64,000 bases of DNA from Alviniconcha marisindica (Eukaryota; Mollusca; Gastropoda; Provannidae): the NCBI GenBank assembly GCA_018857735.1, contig JABMCL010002217.1, forward strand, positions 390,001 through 454,000, read 5' to 3'. Positions 36,559 through 48,771 of the stretch are shown in pieces. Below the pieces are notes generated by a model. It did not search any database. It was not told the origin of the DNA and saw nothing but the letters and a program-made list of their open reading frames with translations. Both the position numbers and the translations under genes were made by a program. Each line of letters begins with the position of its first letter. The stretch's first letter is position 1.

Positions 36559-36869
36559 AAAGAGTGGGTGAGAAACCGATGCCATGGTGTTAAGAACGGC
36601 TGAAGATGTCAGATCCCAGGGTGAACGTGCCCAGCACGCAGACTACACGCGCCGCAAGTCAACAGCGGACGAGGAGACGACCTGACTTAAGTCACATCTA
36701 CACACATACACCACGCTAGCCAAACACGCAGCAGTTCTGCTCAAACACAGAGACTAAACACTACGGATCTGTTCCCGTCTTCACGCTGTAAAACCTTGGA
36801 GGCTTTTTTTCTTTTTCTTTTTTCTTTTTTGCGACTGTGGGTGATTTGAAACAGAAGAGGCTGAAAAGC

Positions 36870-37045
36870 CGATTTTAGACTGAGGCGGCCGACAGGCTAA
36901 TTTTAGACTGGCACTGACTGGCCGCTTTTGTACTGAAGTGGCTGATTTTAGACTGAGGTGGCCGATTTGAGACTGAGGTGGCCGATTTTAGACTGAGGTG
37001 GCCGATTTTAGGCTGAGGTGGCCGATTTTAGCCTGGTTGAAAAGG
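36870..37045. repeat. ~20-bp minisatellite
   Basis: The unit TGAGGTGGCCGATTTTAGAC is repeated with variation. Confidence 0.85.
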
Positions 37046-37259
37046 TTGGTTGGTGAGCCTGGTTGAAAAGGTCCGTGGCACACTTTTCGGTAAGAGCGGT
37101 GGACAAACTGTCTGGAACGCCGTTTGATTTCAGGCTGTTTGTTATGAGCTTACGTTCTTACCCAGCGTGTGAGGACAATAAGATCCCCAATCTGCATCGT
37201 CAACCTCGTCTAGAGGGACGTTGGTGGGCGCGTGGGGACAAGCAGATACGACACCGCGT

Positions 37260-37608
37260 TTTACTCCTCTCCCTCTCTCTCTCAGATCAATAATTATGAC
37301 AACATCACTAGACCATTCGGTTAGTTATTTGCTTTTTTTAACCCCCACCCCCTCCTCCCGTTTTGTTGTTATTGTTTTGCTTTTAGTTTTGTTTGCTTGT
37401 TTGTTTGTTTTTTGTTGTCATTTTAGTCTTTGTTGGTTTTGTTGCCTCTGACGTTTTGACAACAATTTGCCATCTTGCCATCGTAAATGTCTGTGTGATT
37501 ATCATTTTATCTATAGGTAACACTCAAATAAGCATATTGCTTTTGCGTTTCCTGTACTTATTTGTTGAGCTTATGATTACGATGAATGAATAAAATGTTG
37601 TTTAAACC
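37260..37608 (+). mobile_element. 5'-truncated retroelement (GTTTAAACC 3' end) with 20-bp TSD
   Basis: 349-base insertion flanked on both sides by AAGCAGATACGACACCGCGT (37240-37259 and 37609-37628). It ends GATGAATGAATAAAATGTTG then TTTAAACC, with no poly-A. Copies with the same 3' end are at 45828-46128, 45416-45566 and 52187-52538, and reversed ends are near 45239 and 59383. Variable 5' ends with a constant 3' end indicate LINE-driven target-primed insertion. No coding sequence recognised. Confidence 0.9.
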
Positions 37609-38059
37609 AAGCAGATACGACACCGCGTCTGCCGTTTTGCTTCTTCACAGAGAACTTTATGGCTGTGTCGTTGTGTACCCATGCCCGCCCACAGACATCT
37701 GTAATAGCCCTCCCCCCCCCCCTTCCCCCTCCCCCTTCCCTCCTGTGCCTCAATGGAATGTTTGTTATTTCCTTACGTCCATTGTCGTGTGAGAAAAGTC
37801 GGTCGGTTAAGCCACAGCACGCTTTGAAAAGGAGCCAGTGTCGTCGGCCTGTTATCGCTGTCCCTACTGTGGCCGCGTATGTGGAGCGAGACGTGCAATT
37901 AAACACTGATCAACAATGGAATGGACAGTGGTCAACCTCTTGTCCGGAATGACTGCCTGCCCCCTGTTACCACAGTGGACAAATAAACTTGGCTGTCACT
38001 CGGACAATCCGTTCCTTGGCGGTAATGACGCCGTGATATCGATAGCGGAATGGAAGATC

Positions 38060-38062
38060 GGT

Positions 38063-38093
<31 letters not shown>

Positions 38094-38115
38094 CCGGGAG
38101 GGAGGGGGGGGGTCC
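38060..38115. repeat. GT/G-run block
   Basis: GT followed by long G runs; indel-prone. Confidence 0.85.
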
Positions 38116-38262
38116 ATCAAAGCCCGGATGGGACCACTGGACTGCCGCGGACTAATGCCTTCAGGCAGCAGGCTTCTTGCTTTGCAGCCGCAGGGAGGAA
38201 GACGCACCTAGTGCAGTGCCAACAGGGTGCTCACTCAGGCCAGTTAGAAAGGTTCCAGTTCA

Positions 38263-38640
38263 ACGTTGCTTTACGTCCACAGAGACCAGTATTGTGTTAC
38301 ATCCAATGAAGTGACAGATGAGCATTGCCCTACATGAAATAAACAAACCAGTATTGTGTTACATGCAATGAAGTGACAGATGAGTATTACCCTGCATGGA
38401 ATACACAGACGAGTACTGCGTTGAATGCAATGAGGGGACTGAAGAGTGAAGCCATACATGAAATAAGCACATCACACTGACGACTACTGCGCTGCAGGGA
38501 CCGAGCTGATGACTACTGCCGGCCCACATCCACCCGTACCCTCACATTCCACGCACGTCACACCCCATCTCCCCGTACGGACTATTGGAGACGGGGCCCA
38601 CGACGCCCACATCGACTTTCACACAACTCCTGAGCTGTGA
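38263..38640 (-). repeat. Family A copy split by segmental duplication copy 2
   Basis: Family A sequence (TTGCTTTACGTCCACAGAG) stops at about 38284, the 34945-35244 duplicate follows to about 38576, then family A resumes with GTACGGACTATTGGAGACGG and CGACTTTCACACAACTCCTG. Copy 2 differs from copy 1 at only a few bases. Confidence 0.85.
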
Positions 38641-39064
38641 GTTAGATAATAACTGAAGTTTGCATCTATACCAATCACAGACTTTTCTCTTTGGTCGTCC
38701 TAGACTATAACACACAGCATTAATGCTACCATCACCTGGGCATTTGTACATGGAAGGGTTGGTTCCGAATGGAGAACAGAACGCAGGATGACCGATTCCC
38801 CACGGTATGCCCCGGTGACTGCGGTTCCAGTGAGCCCTGGTTGTCGTCAGGAGAGTGGTTGTGTTTCCTTGTTCGAAGCAGCAAGTAGCTCGCTACAGCT
38901 TCTTCAAGAACGTGAGTGCATGTGTCTTACCTCCGCGTCAGTGCATGCTACCCCGTTAAGCTCAGTCCCCGTGGCAAATATGATGCCTCTCTGTGGTCAC
39001 CGTTGGCAGACCCCCTTGGCCATGGACATACGCCTGTCCCAATACGACTCCTGCCAGGCTCAAC

Positions 39065-39660
39065 GTTGCCAGTCCTTGTTGCCGACACGACGCGTGCTTA
39101 TGGACAGCACTGCCAAACCTCGTGGCCGATACAACGCATGCTTACGGACAGCACTGCCAAACCTCGTTGCCGATACGACGCATGCTTATGGACAGCACTG
39201 CTAATCCTTGTGGCCGATACAACGCATGCTTACGGACAGCACTGCCAAACCTCGTGGCCGATACGACGCATGCTTATGGACAGCACTGCTAATCCTCGTG
39301 GCCGATACGACGCAAGCTTATGGACAGCACTGCCAAAGCGTGTGGCTGATACGACGCAAGCTTATGAACAGCACCGCCAATCCTCGTGGCCGATACGACG
39401 CAAGCTTATGGACAGCACTGCCAATCCTCGTGGCCGATACGATGCATGCTTACGGACAGCATTGCCAATCCTCGTGGCGGCCGATGCGACGCATGCTTAT
39501 GAACAGAACCGCCAATCCTTGTGGCCGATACGACGCATGCTTACGGACAGCACTGCCAATCCTTGTGGCCGATACGACACAAGCTTATTGACAGCACCGC
39601 CAGCCTCGTGGCCTGCCTATGCTAAGCGCTGTCAGTCCCCGTAGCCGCCGATACGATGCC
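39065..39660. repeat. ~44-bp minisatellite
   Basis: The unit contains GCCGATACGACGCATGCTTA and TGGACAGCACTGCCAATCCT. A 242-codon plus-strand frame spans it and is repeat translation. Confidence 0.9.
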
Positions 39661-39992
39661 TGCCTACGGTCAGCATTGTGGCCAGGTGTCTATAAGCCAA
39701 ACACAGAGGAGGGAGGGGGTGCTGCACAGGTGAGGAAAATGTCCACGGACAATGGCAGCGGTCAGCCAGTGACGTTGATCAGACGGGCGTAATGACCCTT
39801 GCCCCTATCAGGTCAATCTTTGACAGTAAACCGCCTTTTGTCCGAGGAGCTGGCGGCATCGGACGAGCTGAGTTTAATGCCAGGTCAGCAGACGTGTCTG
39901 GTGGCGAGGCAAGGAGCGCTGGGGGAAGGGGACGCAATCCAAGAGACTCGCGCTGTTACTGTTGAATGGATGAGCTTTGTTGTGGACAGCAC

Positions 39993-40040
39993 TTCGTGTA
40001 CATTTTGAGGCAGTTACATAGGATGGATTGTGACAGAAAA

Positions 40041-40137
<97 letters not shown>

Positions 40138-40205
40138 CGAGAGACAGACAGACAGACAGAGAGACTGAGAGACACAGAGAGAGATGTTGTTGTTTTTTCT
40201 CTCTT

Positions 40206-40236
<31 letters not shown>

Positions 40237-40353
40237 GGAGAGAGACAGACAGACAGACGGAGACAGACAGAGACAGAGAGAGACAGACAGAAAAAGAGAG
40301 AGGGAGATGTTTTCGAGTATTTGGCATTGCCGTAGCACTGACTGGACATTTGA
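39993..40353 (+). mobile_element. LINE 3' end, 5'-truncated copy with internal microsatellite
   Basis: CGTGTACATTTTGAGGCAGT then TACATAG reads RVHFEAVT-stop, the same C-terminus as the LINE on the minus strand at 43269-44200. The 3' UTR starts GATGGATTGTGACAGAA and continues, after about 270 bases of (CA)n, (GACA)n and (GA)n, with GATGTTTTCGAGTATTTGGC to GGACATTTGAGATT. Homology to the other copy ends there. Confidence 0.85.
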
Positions 40354-41695
40354 GATTTAGTTTCCACACCCATTCAGTTCCAGCCAATCCTTCCGCCTTT
40401 CCGACTGCGTGATGATCGGGCTTTTGGTGCGTGGTCCGGAATCGATCAGCTTTTGCAATGTAGTGCAATGGGAAACGCAAGCTTTTCTTTCTTGGTTTTA
40501 TTTTTCACATCAAAGATGGACACTGGCTGGCTAACGGGTGATATCTGAACTATATGTAAATGATACTGCGTGCGTGGATGATCCCTAGGGTATTCGTACA
40601 TTTTAAGTGGATGGGTTTGCTGTCTATCAAGACAAACATTACATTATAAGACTAAATGGTATGTCTATATACATATAAAATTAAAAAAATAAGTGAATAC
40701 AGTTTCCTCTAAAGCTCTTTTAATTTTTCTGGAACCAGCACTTACGAATAACGATGATGATGAAATATGAAAAGGAGAAAGTCCACATTTTCGCAGCCAC
40801 TGTGGAGATTCTTCGCGGAATGATATTTATTACACGTGTACTTAAATGATGGTGGCTGTGGATGAAGCGACTGGTCGGTTTGGCTTGTGCTTGTCTGCCG
40901 CCGTGCGGCTGTTGTTCAGTAGATGTGTAAGAATTAGAAGACGGGATGTCCGATGTCTGCTTAAACGGCTGGTTGGCCGCTTGCTTGCCTTGTTAGATGA
41001 TAGATTGGTACGTCGTTAGGTAAACCATCCCATGTACCACGACTGCAACAGTTTCCAGTTCATAGTGTCACAGGCAGCAAACAAACTGTATCCACTGAGA
41101 CTTTACTTTGTCTGTGCGTCGCACCAAAGACCCAAGTCCTCCGTCACACAGGGAGATTGTTTGGCTTTAAACAAAACGGACGGTCCACGAAGCAGCAGGT
41201 GATGAATGTTTGTTTTACACAAAGGTTAATGTCCGCTAGGCACTGACGCACGATTCATTTCTGGTGACAACGAAGGGCGAACCTGATTATTATGCACGCG
41301 TCAACATTTCAAAACATGGCTTCCGCCAAAAGAAACCGAACAGAAAGCATTGTTGTTCAGAACCAGAACACAAAACAGTAGAGAGGAAGATGAAGTTTTC
41401 CGTGTCGTAATGTCATTGTGTGAGTTGCATGTTAAAACTTACGCTGACTACACGATTATATGCAATAGCTCGGCCAGAGTATCTTCAATACAGTTCCCAC
41501 TGGCTGTGAGTCCAGACATGAAGTCCACAAGCACAATTTAAAATGATGCACTTCAGTACAAAATCACTTTAGTGCCCATGTTACTCATTATGAATGGACA
41601 TGCTTCTTCAAGGTCAAATGGCTGGGTAATTCCTTTATTTCTTTTCACTGTTTGTGTCTGGAATAGCAGTTCTGTAACTCTTCATTCAAGGAGTC
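40354..41695. other. Low-repeat intronic stretch
   Basis: The longest relatively repeat-poor piece of intron 1. No exon, RNA gene or transposon recognised. It ends in a C-run at about 41704-41720. Confidence 0.5.
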
Positions 41696-41804
41696 AACTT
41701 CCTCCCCCCCCCCCCCCCCCACCATCAAAAAGACGGGCAAATTAACAGATGTATCTTCCCCAACTTTTTCATTTACACCTCCCGTACCCAATTACCTCCC
41801 CCCC

Positions 41805-41971
41805 CCCCCTACACACACACACACATACACCACCCACCCACACACACACATATACACATACATAACCCCCCCACACACACACACACACACACCACCCCCC
41901 CCCCCACACACACACACGTTGAACACACACACAGACACACACGTTGAACACACACACACACACACACGTTG

Positions 41972-42011
<40 letters not shown>

Positions 42012-42087
42012 CACACACACACACACACACACACTTACACACACACCACACACACACACAACACACACACACTTAACACACACACAC

Positions 42088-42140
<53 letters not shown>
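41805..42140. repeat. Interrupted (CA)n tract with C-runs
   Basis: CA dinucleotides broken by CCCCCC runs and by a recurring CACGTTGAA insert near 41914, 41940 and 41966. Confidence 0.95.
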
Positions 42141-42142
<2 letters not shown>

Positions 42143-42463
42143 CAGAGCAGACGAGTAAAGACCCCAGTCTGGGGGCCGACAGCGAGAGGCCGAGCGCAGG
42201 TCCAAACCCCAGACAGACGGCGCGTCGCCCGGCGGCATAAAATAATCATAGCCCGTCCAGTTCCGGGCCCACGGTGCCCCGTGGCTGTCTGTCGGCGGGC
42301 CGTGGTGGAGGAGGTTGTGGGGGGGTGGGGGGGTGGAGGTCAATGCTGTCTGGATGCACGCCGCAACACACCGCTCTTTATGAGCCACAGACTCTCTAGT
42401 GGGGTTTTGTGGGGTCAGAGTATGGTATTAGGATTAGTCATGAATATCTAAGCTGTTACGAAA

Positions 42464-42522
<59 letters not shown>
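42464..42522. repeat. (CT)n microsatellite
   Basis: Pure CT run. Confidence 0.95.
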
Positions 42523-42525
<3 letters not shown>

Positions 42526-42629
42526 AGTTGATATATTGTTCTGGATTGTTTGCCATAATGCTGGATGTAAAAACGTATTGTATTAACTATTACTTATTCC
42601 ATTACCCTCGTTAATAGTCACAGAGAGAG

Positions 42630-42712
42630 ATCGAAAACAGTATTTTACAAGGATTGTAGGTTAGGTTCAGTCAAAACCTAGCAACTAGTCCTTGCAAAGC
42701 TACTGATGAGTA
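42630..42712 (-). repeat. Dispersed repeat, GGTTCAGTCAAAACCT family
   Basis: About 80 bases (TAGGTTAGGTTCAGTCAAAA ... CAACTAGTCCTTGCAAAGC ... ACTGATGAG) recur at 54596-54665, where a (CA)n tract follows directly. Identity unknown. Confidence 0.7.
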
Positions 42713-42937
42713 ATAATACATTATAAATTATCTAATTACCAGGCATCATTTATATGAAGCATGCATGAATGAGTGAAAATGTATACACTACACAAAACAT
42801 GTGTGTTCACAGCGCCAGACTATGCACACAGGCATACACTGAATACATATCACTCAGTTACACGTGTATTTATAAGCATACCACCAGCAAATAAGGCAGT
42901 GGAATATCAGACAGATTCATATAAGCTACTATTATCA

Positions 42938-43268
<331 letters not shown>

Positions 43269-44196
43269 CTATGTAACTGCCTCAAGATGTACACGACGTT
43301 TTCGCTTGAAGGAGCTGAGCGAGTGACAAGATCTGACTGTCAGAGGTAGGCTGCTCCATAGAAAAGCACCACAGAAGGCCATACTCATTTTGAATATGTC
43401 TATTCTTGGCCTAAGCAAACTGATAGTTCCTAGAGTTGGAATAGCGTGAGCGGGGTGTACAGGTAAGATATATGTTAGTTCCTAGAGTTGGAATAGCGTA
43501 GGCGGGGGATGGGGGGTGGGTACAGGTAAGATATATATTACTCTGGGCCATCATTTTTAAGGACCCTGGACATAAACAGACCCTTGTTATATTCCAGTTG
43601 TTTGCGTAGGCCCATTATCCTCATTTTCTTTAATTTCTGGACAGTAGTTACCTGGAAAGATTAACTGTACAGCTCTTCTGTGCAGATAATTTAATCTCTT
43701 TTCGAGGACATCGCTACATCCGTCCCACATGACTGATGTATAATGAACGTGAGGTTTAACGTGAGCATTAAAGAACAGTTTCCTGGTGACGATGTCCACA
43801 CTGTATCTCCATTTTGACAGAAACAAGACTGACTCGTCTCGAGACTGTTTTGCATATATTATCAGTATGCGGGTCCCAACGAAGTTTATTGTCAATGGTT
43901 ATACCTGAAAGACGGTGTTCCGACACTTTATCAAATGAGGTCGAACGGTAAGGAGAAAGTTGGTGTTTCTGTCTGGTAGAGATTGTCATAGACTTGGTCT
44001 TGATCGGATTGATGACCACAAGATTATTGTTACACCAGTTGGATACCTGATCTGAGCTGTCTTGCATATTGCTTTTGATTTGTAGAATATATTTTCAAGA
44101 TGCGTGCAGTGTTGTGTCATCTGCCAACATGTCACGATCAACAGATAAAGTTTTCACGTGTAATGGAAGGCCATTAATAAAGAGACTAAAAAGAAA
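43269..44196 (-). pseudogene. Decayed non-LTR reverse transcriptase, C-terminal part
   Basis: In the minus sense, peptide blocks appear in the order LFSLFINGLPLHVK, MLADDTTLH (the RT catalytic [FY]xDD box, Leu replacing the aromatic), QVSNWCNNNLVVINPIKTKS, HRLSGITIDNKLRW, RKLFFNAHVKPHVHYTSVMW, KRLNYLHRRAVQLI, QLEYNKGLFMSRVL, RPRIDIFKMS, FLWSSLPLTVRS and RRVHLEAVT before TAG. This is the palm and thumb region of a LINE reverse transcriptase. At least one stop follows HAS, and several frame changes are needed, so it is dead. The 5' part is missing; a GTGTGC/GCGC tract abuts at 44197-44232. I do not assign the clade. Confidence 0.85.
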
Positions 44197-44419
44197 TTGT
44201 GTGTGTGTGCGCGCGCACGCGCGCGCGCGCGTGCATGTTGCTAGTACTATTGTAAAGCACTGTACGCTCCCGTGTAAAATGTAAGGCGGAAATTATCCAT
44301 TATCATCATCATCATCATCATCACTATTCTACGAAAAAGACGCAAAATGACGCTAAGGGAACCTACACTTTACCAAACGATCTCTTCCGATTTTTTCTCC
44401 CTTTTTCAATACAGGAGGT

Positions 44420-44690
44420 AATATTCCTGCAGTGTGCTATTCGTCAAGTAGGCAATATTCCTGTAGTGTGCTATTCGTCAAGTAGGCAATATTCCTGCAG
44501 TGTGCTATTCGTCAAGTAGGCAATATTCCTGCAGTGTGCTATTCGTCAAGTAGGCAATATTCCTGCAGTGTGCTATTCGTCAAGTAGGCAATATTCCTGC
44601 AGTGTGCTATTCGTCAAGTAGACAATATTCCTGCAGTGTGCTATTCGTCAAGTAGGCAATATTCCTGCAGTGTGCTATTCGTCAAGTAAA
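44420..44690. repeat. 34-bp minisatellite, 8 copies
   Basis: The unit contains GGCAATATTCCTGCAGTGTG and CTATTCGTCAAGTA; copies are nearly perfect. Confidence 0.95.
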
Positions 44691-44724
44691 CTACGAAACT
44701 GTCAATGCGGGGCTGACCGGTAGT

Positions 44725-44952
44725 GACAGTTTCGTATACCTCAACCCATCAATACTGCCAACGGAGAAATGCAGGCACGACCAAAACCTGTTGACTTGTT
44801 ACACTTTGGTGTTACTGCAGCTAACACTCGTACCCGGAGTGACAGTTTCGTATACGTCAACCCATCAATGCTGTCAACGGAGAGATGCAGGCACGACCAA
44901 AACCTGTTGACTTGTTACACTCTGGTGTTACTGCAGCTCACACCCGTATCCA
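44725..44952. repeat. ~115-bp tandem duplication
   Basis: GTGACAGTTTCGTATACCTC through CTGTTGACTTGTTACAC to the GTTACTGCAG end is present twice, at about 44725 and 44839. Shorter duplicated pieces (GACACTCGCTACGTGGTCA) follow at 45068 and 45150. Confidence 0.9.
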
Positions 44953-45235
44953 CCAGTGGCCGAGCTGACCAGCTTAGCCAGTGATAGACAGAGCTAGGCA
45001 GCGTGTTGTTTTACCCTTACAAACACGCAGTCAAATACCGCTAGTGCCTGCGTTGCCTGATTTTGGGGACACTCGCTACGTGGTCAGTCCATCACAACCG
45101 CTTAACCACTCAGCAAACACAGCCAGCAATGGCGTTGCCTGATTCTCGGGACACTCGCTATGTGGTCACTCTCAGCCACTTAGTCAAACTCTCAGCACCC
45201 GTTTACCACATTCTTCCTACAACCACTGCCATCAC

Positions 45236-45415
45236 TGGCTGGTTTAAGCAGTTTATTTACATTCATGAAAATATGGACAATCAAAAACGTTGCATGAGCA
45301 TTATTTACATTCATGAAAATATGGACAATCAAAAACACTGTATGAGCATTAAACAAGCTAAGCTTATAGTAAATGCTCACAAACATAATTTACTAAATTC
45401 ATTTTGCAACAACGG
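45236..45415 (-). mobile_element. Minus-oriented GTTTAAACC-type retroelement end
   Basis: GGTTTAAGCAGTTTATTTAC on the plus strand is the reverse complement of the family 3' end. An internal ~60-base unit (ACATTCATGAAAATATGGAC) is duplicated. Confidence 0.6.
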
Positions 45416-45566
45416 GTATGTTGCCATCTTGCCATCGTAAATGTCTGTGTGATTATCATTTTATCTATAGGTAACACTCAAATAAGCATATTGCTTTTGT
45501 GTTTCCTGTCCTTATTTGTTGAGCTTATGATTACGATGAATGAATAAAATTTTGCTTAAACAATAT
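45416..45566 (+). mobile_element. GTTTAAACC-type retroelement, short copy
   Basis: GTTGCCATCTTGCCATCGTA through GATGAATGAATAAAATTTTG to CTTAAAC, matching 37260-37608 but shorter at the 5' end. It sits tail-to-tail with the minus-oriented piece before it. Confidence 0.8.
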
Positions 45567-45827
45567 GTTAAACAATATGAAAACAACGACAGCAAAATCA
45601 GTCAAAAATCAAGAGAGAGAGAGAGAGAAAATGCTCTTATGCCAGTAACTATTTAGCGGAGTTTGTCATTCCATGGCAAAACATCAACAGCAGTCCACGG
45701 CGAGAAGTAGAAAATCCAACCAGTTTCAGTCATACAGCAGTAGAAAAGGACAAACAGACCCCCCCCCCCCCCCCCCCCCCAAAAAGAAAGTCTGCCAAAA
45801 TTTGTTTATGATACAAGCGAAGAAGTA

Positions 45828-46128
45828 CACGTTATTCGGTTAGTTATTTGCTTTTTTAACCCCCACCCCCTCCTCCTGTTTTGTTGTTATTGTTTTGCTT
45901 TTTGTTTTGTTTGCTTGTTTGTTTGTTTGTTTTTTGTTGTCATTTTGGTCTTTGTTGGTTTTGTTGCCTCTGACGTTTTGACAACAATTTGCCATCTTGC
46001 CATCGTAAATGTCTGTGTGATTATCATTTTATCTATAGGTAACACTCAAATAAGCATATTGCTTTTGTGTTTCCTGCACTTATTTGTTGAGCGTATGATT
46101 ACGATGAATGAATAAAATTTTGTTTAAA
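45828..46128 (+). mobile_element. GTTTAAACC-type retroelement, third copy
   Basis: Starts near TTCGGTTAGTTATTTGCTTT and ends ATAAAATTTTGTTTAAACC. It is close to the 37260 copy over almost 300 bases. A possible 8-base CGAAGAAG duplication flanks it (45818, 46134), but this is weak. Confidence 0.8.
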
Positions 46129-46655
46129 CCAAAAACGAAGAAGAAGAAGACATAAACATAACACCGAGAACGCACTTCTCCATACTACGCACTTCTCAGC
46201 AGTCTGTCACTCAAGACTTCACCCGACAGAGCAGGACGCACCGTATCCACCCGGACAGCGTGGGCCTCAGGCACGCACCCAACAATCACAACAGCTACAG
46301 CCACCGCAACAGCAGCAGCAAAACAACAATTACGATCAACCCCCGTCCCCGTCACTGTGCGCAGTGGGCAGGGGATTACGGCATAGCACGGTGGCCGGGA
46401 TGCCCGGGGCCACGCGATCCTCGTGTCCACCAACAGCAGAATTAGGGGATTTAGCGCCGACCTGCGTGTCCACAGTGGCACGGCCCGCCCCCTCTCAGTC
46501 TGATCGCACGGCTAACCCCCCCCAGCGCCTGCTTCTTTCTGCTTGTCCTAATACGGATGTTAGCCAAACAGGGCAGCCTGCCATGCGTTCAAAGTGTGAA
46601 GACGGTAATCCAGCCATGAACGGCTCTGATAGCTGTTCTCACGAACGTGCCTGTC
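46129..46655. other. Low-repeat intronic stretch
   Basis: No gene recognised. Confidence 0.5.
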
Positions 46656-47112
46656 ACCCAGATGCTAACAGCCTTTCTGTCTGTCACCCAGATGCTAACA
46701 GAGCCTTTCAGTCTGTCACCCAGATGCTAACAGAGCCTTTCTGTCAGCCACTCAGTTGGCTTTCTGTCTGTCACCCAGATGCTAACAGAGCCTGTCTGTC
46801 ACCCAGATGCTACCAGAGCCAATCTGTCTGTCATCCGGATGTTAACAGAGCCTATGTGTCTGTCACCCAGATGCTAACAGAGCCTTTCTGTCTGTCACCC
46901 AGATGCTAACAGCCTTTCTGTCTGTCACCCAGATGCTAACAGCCTTTCTGGGTCACCTAGATGCTAACAGCCTTTCTGTCTGTCACCCAGATGCTAACAG
47001 AGCCTTTCAGTCTGTCACCCAGATGCTAACAGAGCCTTTCTTCCTGTCACCCAGATGCTAACAGAGCCTATGTGTCTGTTACCCAGAGGCTAACAGAGGC
47101 TTTCAGTCTGTC
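46656..47112. repeat. ~32-bp minisatellite
   Basis: The unit contains TCTGTCACCCAGATGCTAAC and AGAGCCTTTCTG. A separate short array of CAAGTGACCCACTCTC units lies at 47220-47345. Confidence 0.95.
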
Positions 47113-47604
47113 GTCAAACAGAGGGAGAGGGGAGATGGCATAAACAAGCGGCTGGAAGGATGGAATCCATGCAAGTGAAGACAATCCACACTGGCATGGG
47201 GTTTTCACGACTTCTTAAAATCCACAAGGACCCACTCTCGATACAAGTGACCCCGTTCTCGATACAAGTGACCCACTCTCGCACAAGTGACCCACTTTCC
47301 ATACATGTGACCCACTCTCCATACATGTGACCCACTCTCCATTCATGCTTTGCATGAAGTGACATGGTGCATGGTGTACACAGAACGCGCCGACACCGCA
47401 GCAGTTTCATGTGGCACCAGCCATGCCAGCGCTGTAAGTACACCACTTCGATGGATATTCAAAAACGCGGTATAAAAAATTCACTCATGTTGAATCACAT
47501 GCGAGCGCAGTGAGTCTGCTCGAGAGCGGAAAATAGCGCTACATAAAAGCGACCAACAGCAACAACAACCAAGTCGCCAAGGAGACGGTGATGACACTGG
47601 CGAA

Positions 47605-48112
47605 AGGGGGTTCTTCTACCACTTCCCTGTTTGTGACAATTTCCAACTGCATAACGGTCTGCCCTACTTCCCTATTTGTGACAATTCCAATTGTATAACG
47701 GTCTGTTCTACTTTCCTGTTTCTGACAATTCCAATTGTATAATGCATAACGTTCGGCCCTACTTCCCTGTTTCTGACAATTCCAATTGTATAACGGTCTG
47801 CCCTACTTCCCTGTTTCTGACAATTTCCAACTGTATAACGGTACTGCCCTGTTTCTGACAATTTCCAACTGTATAACGTCTGCCCTACTTCCCTGTTTCT
47901 GACAATTTCCAACAGTATAACGTCTGCCCTACTTTCCTGTTTTTGACAATTCCAGTTGTATAACGGTCTGCCCTACTTCCCTGTTTCTGACAATTTCCCA
48001 CTGTATAACGGTCGGCCCTACTTCCCTGTCTCTGACAATTCCAAATTTTGTATAACGGTCTACCCTACTTTCCTGTTTTTGACAATTCCAGTTGTATAAC
48101 TGTCGGCCCTGT
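47605..48112. repeat. 44-bp minisatellite, about 11 copies
   Basis: The unit contains CTACTTCCCTGTTTCTGACA and ATTCCAATTGTATAACGGTC. Confidence 0.95.
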
Positions 48113-48770
48113 CACGTTATTGCTGCCCCAAGCATATTCTGACCCATGGACTTGATTTAGTTCAACAATTGTGGATTACACTCCTTGACTGGTAAATTGC
48201 TGATAACTATCGATGTACAATATTTTGTTTGTGAGCTGTTATGCGCTTTCGTCTAACAAACTAGACGCAGAGACAGGCAGTTTGGATCGACAGGTCAGAA
48301 AATCATCCAAACGAGACGCACCTTCATCACAAGACGCACCTTCATCACAAGACGCACCTTCATCCATTTTGTTATCGTAGGGTATTGTGTGGTAATCCCA
48401 CTGGTCAGGTAAACCTGAAACGTGTGAATCTCCAGACCAATGACCTCAGCGAACCCCTGCGCTAACAGACAGTCGTGCAGTCCCCTCTGTGCAGAGCACG
48501 GTGAGGTCGTGACCCCTTCCCTCGCCCGGTTCATGCCCAGCATCAATAACACCAGGCATGTCACACACGGCGGCAAAATACAGACAAAGGGAGACAGCAA
48601 AGCCATTATGACCTACACTCAAAAAAGGAGGAAATTAATTTCCCGTACGACTTCTAGGCGTGAAGCCATCAGCGGAGAGAGAGAGAGAGGGAGAGAGAGA
48701 GAGAGATTGACAGGGTCGGAGTGAGACCTATGGCTACACGCAGTTAGAATATGTCTAGAGTTAGGGCCAC
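48113..48770. other. Low-repeat intronic stretch
   Basis: Contains a triplet of ACGCACCTTCATCACAAG near 48310-48365 and a GA run near 48680-48708. No gene recognised. Confidence 0.5.
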
Positions 48771-48771
48771 A

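Noticed and set aside
38916..39644. 242-codon plus-strand ORF
   Set aside because: Translation of the ~44-bp minisatellite; no recognisable domain.
44420..44690. Evenly spaced direct repeats resembling a CRISPR array
   Set aside because: The repeats are contiguous 34-bp units without unique spacers, in eukaryotic intronic sequence.
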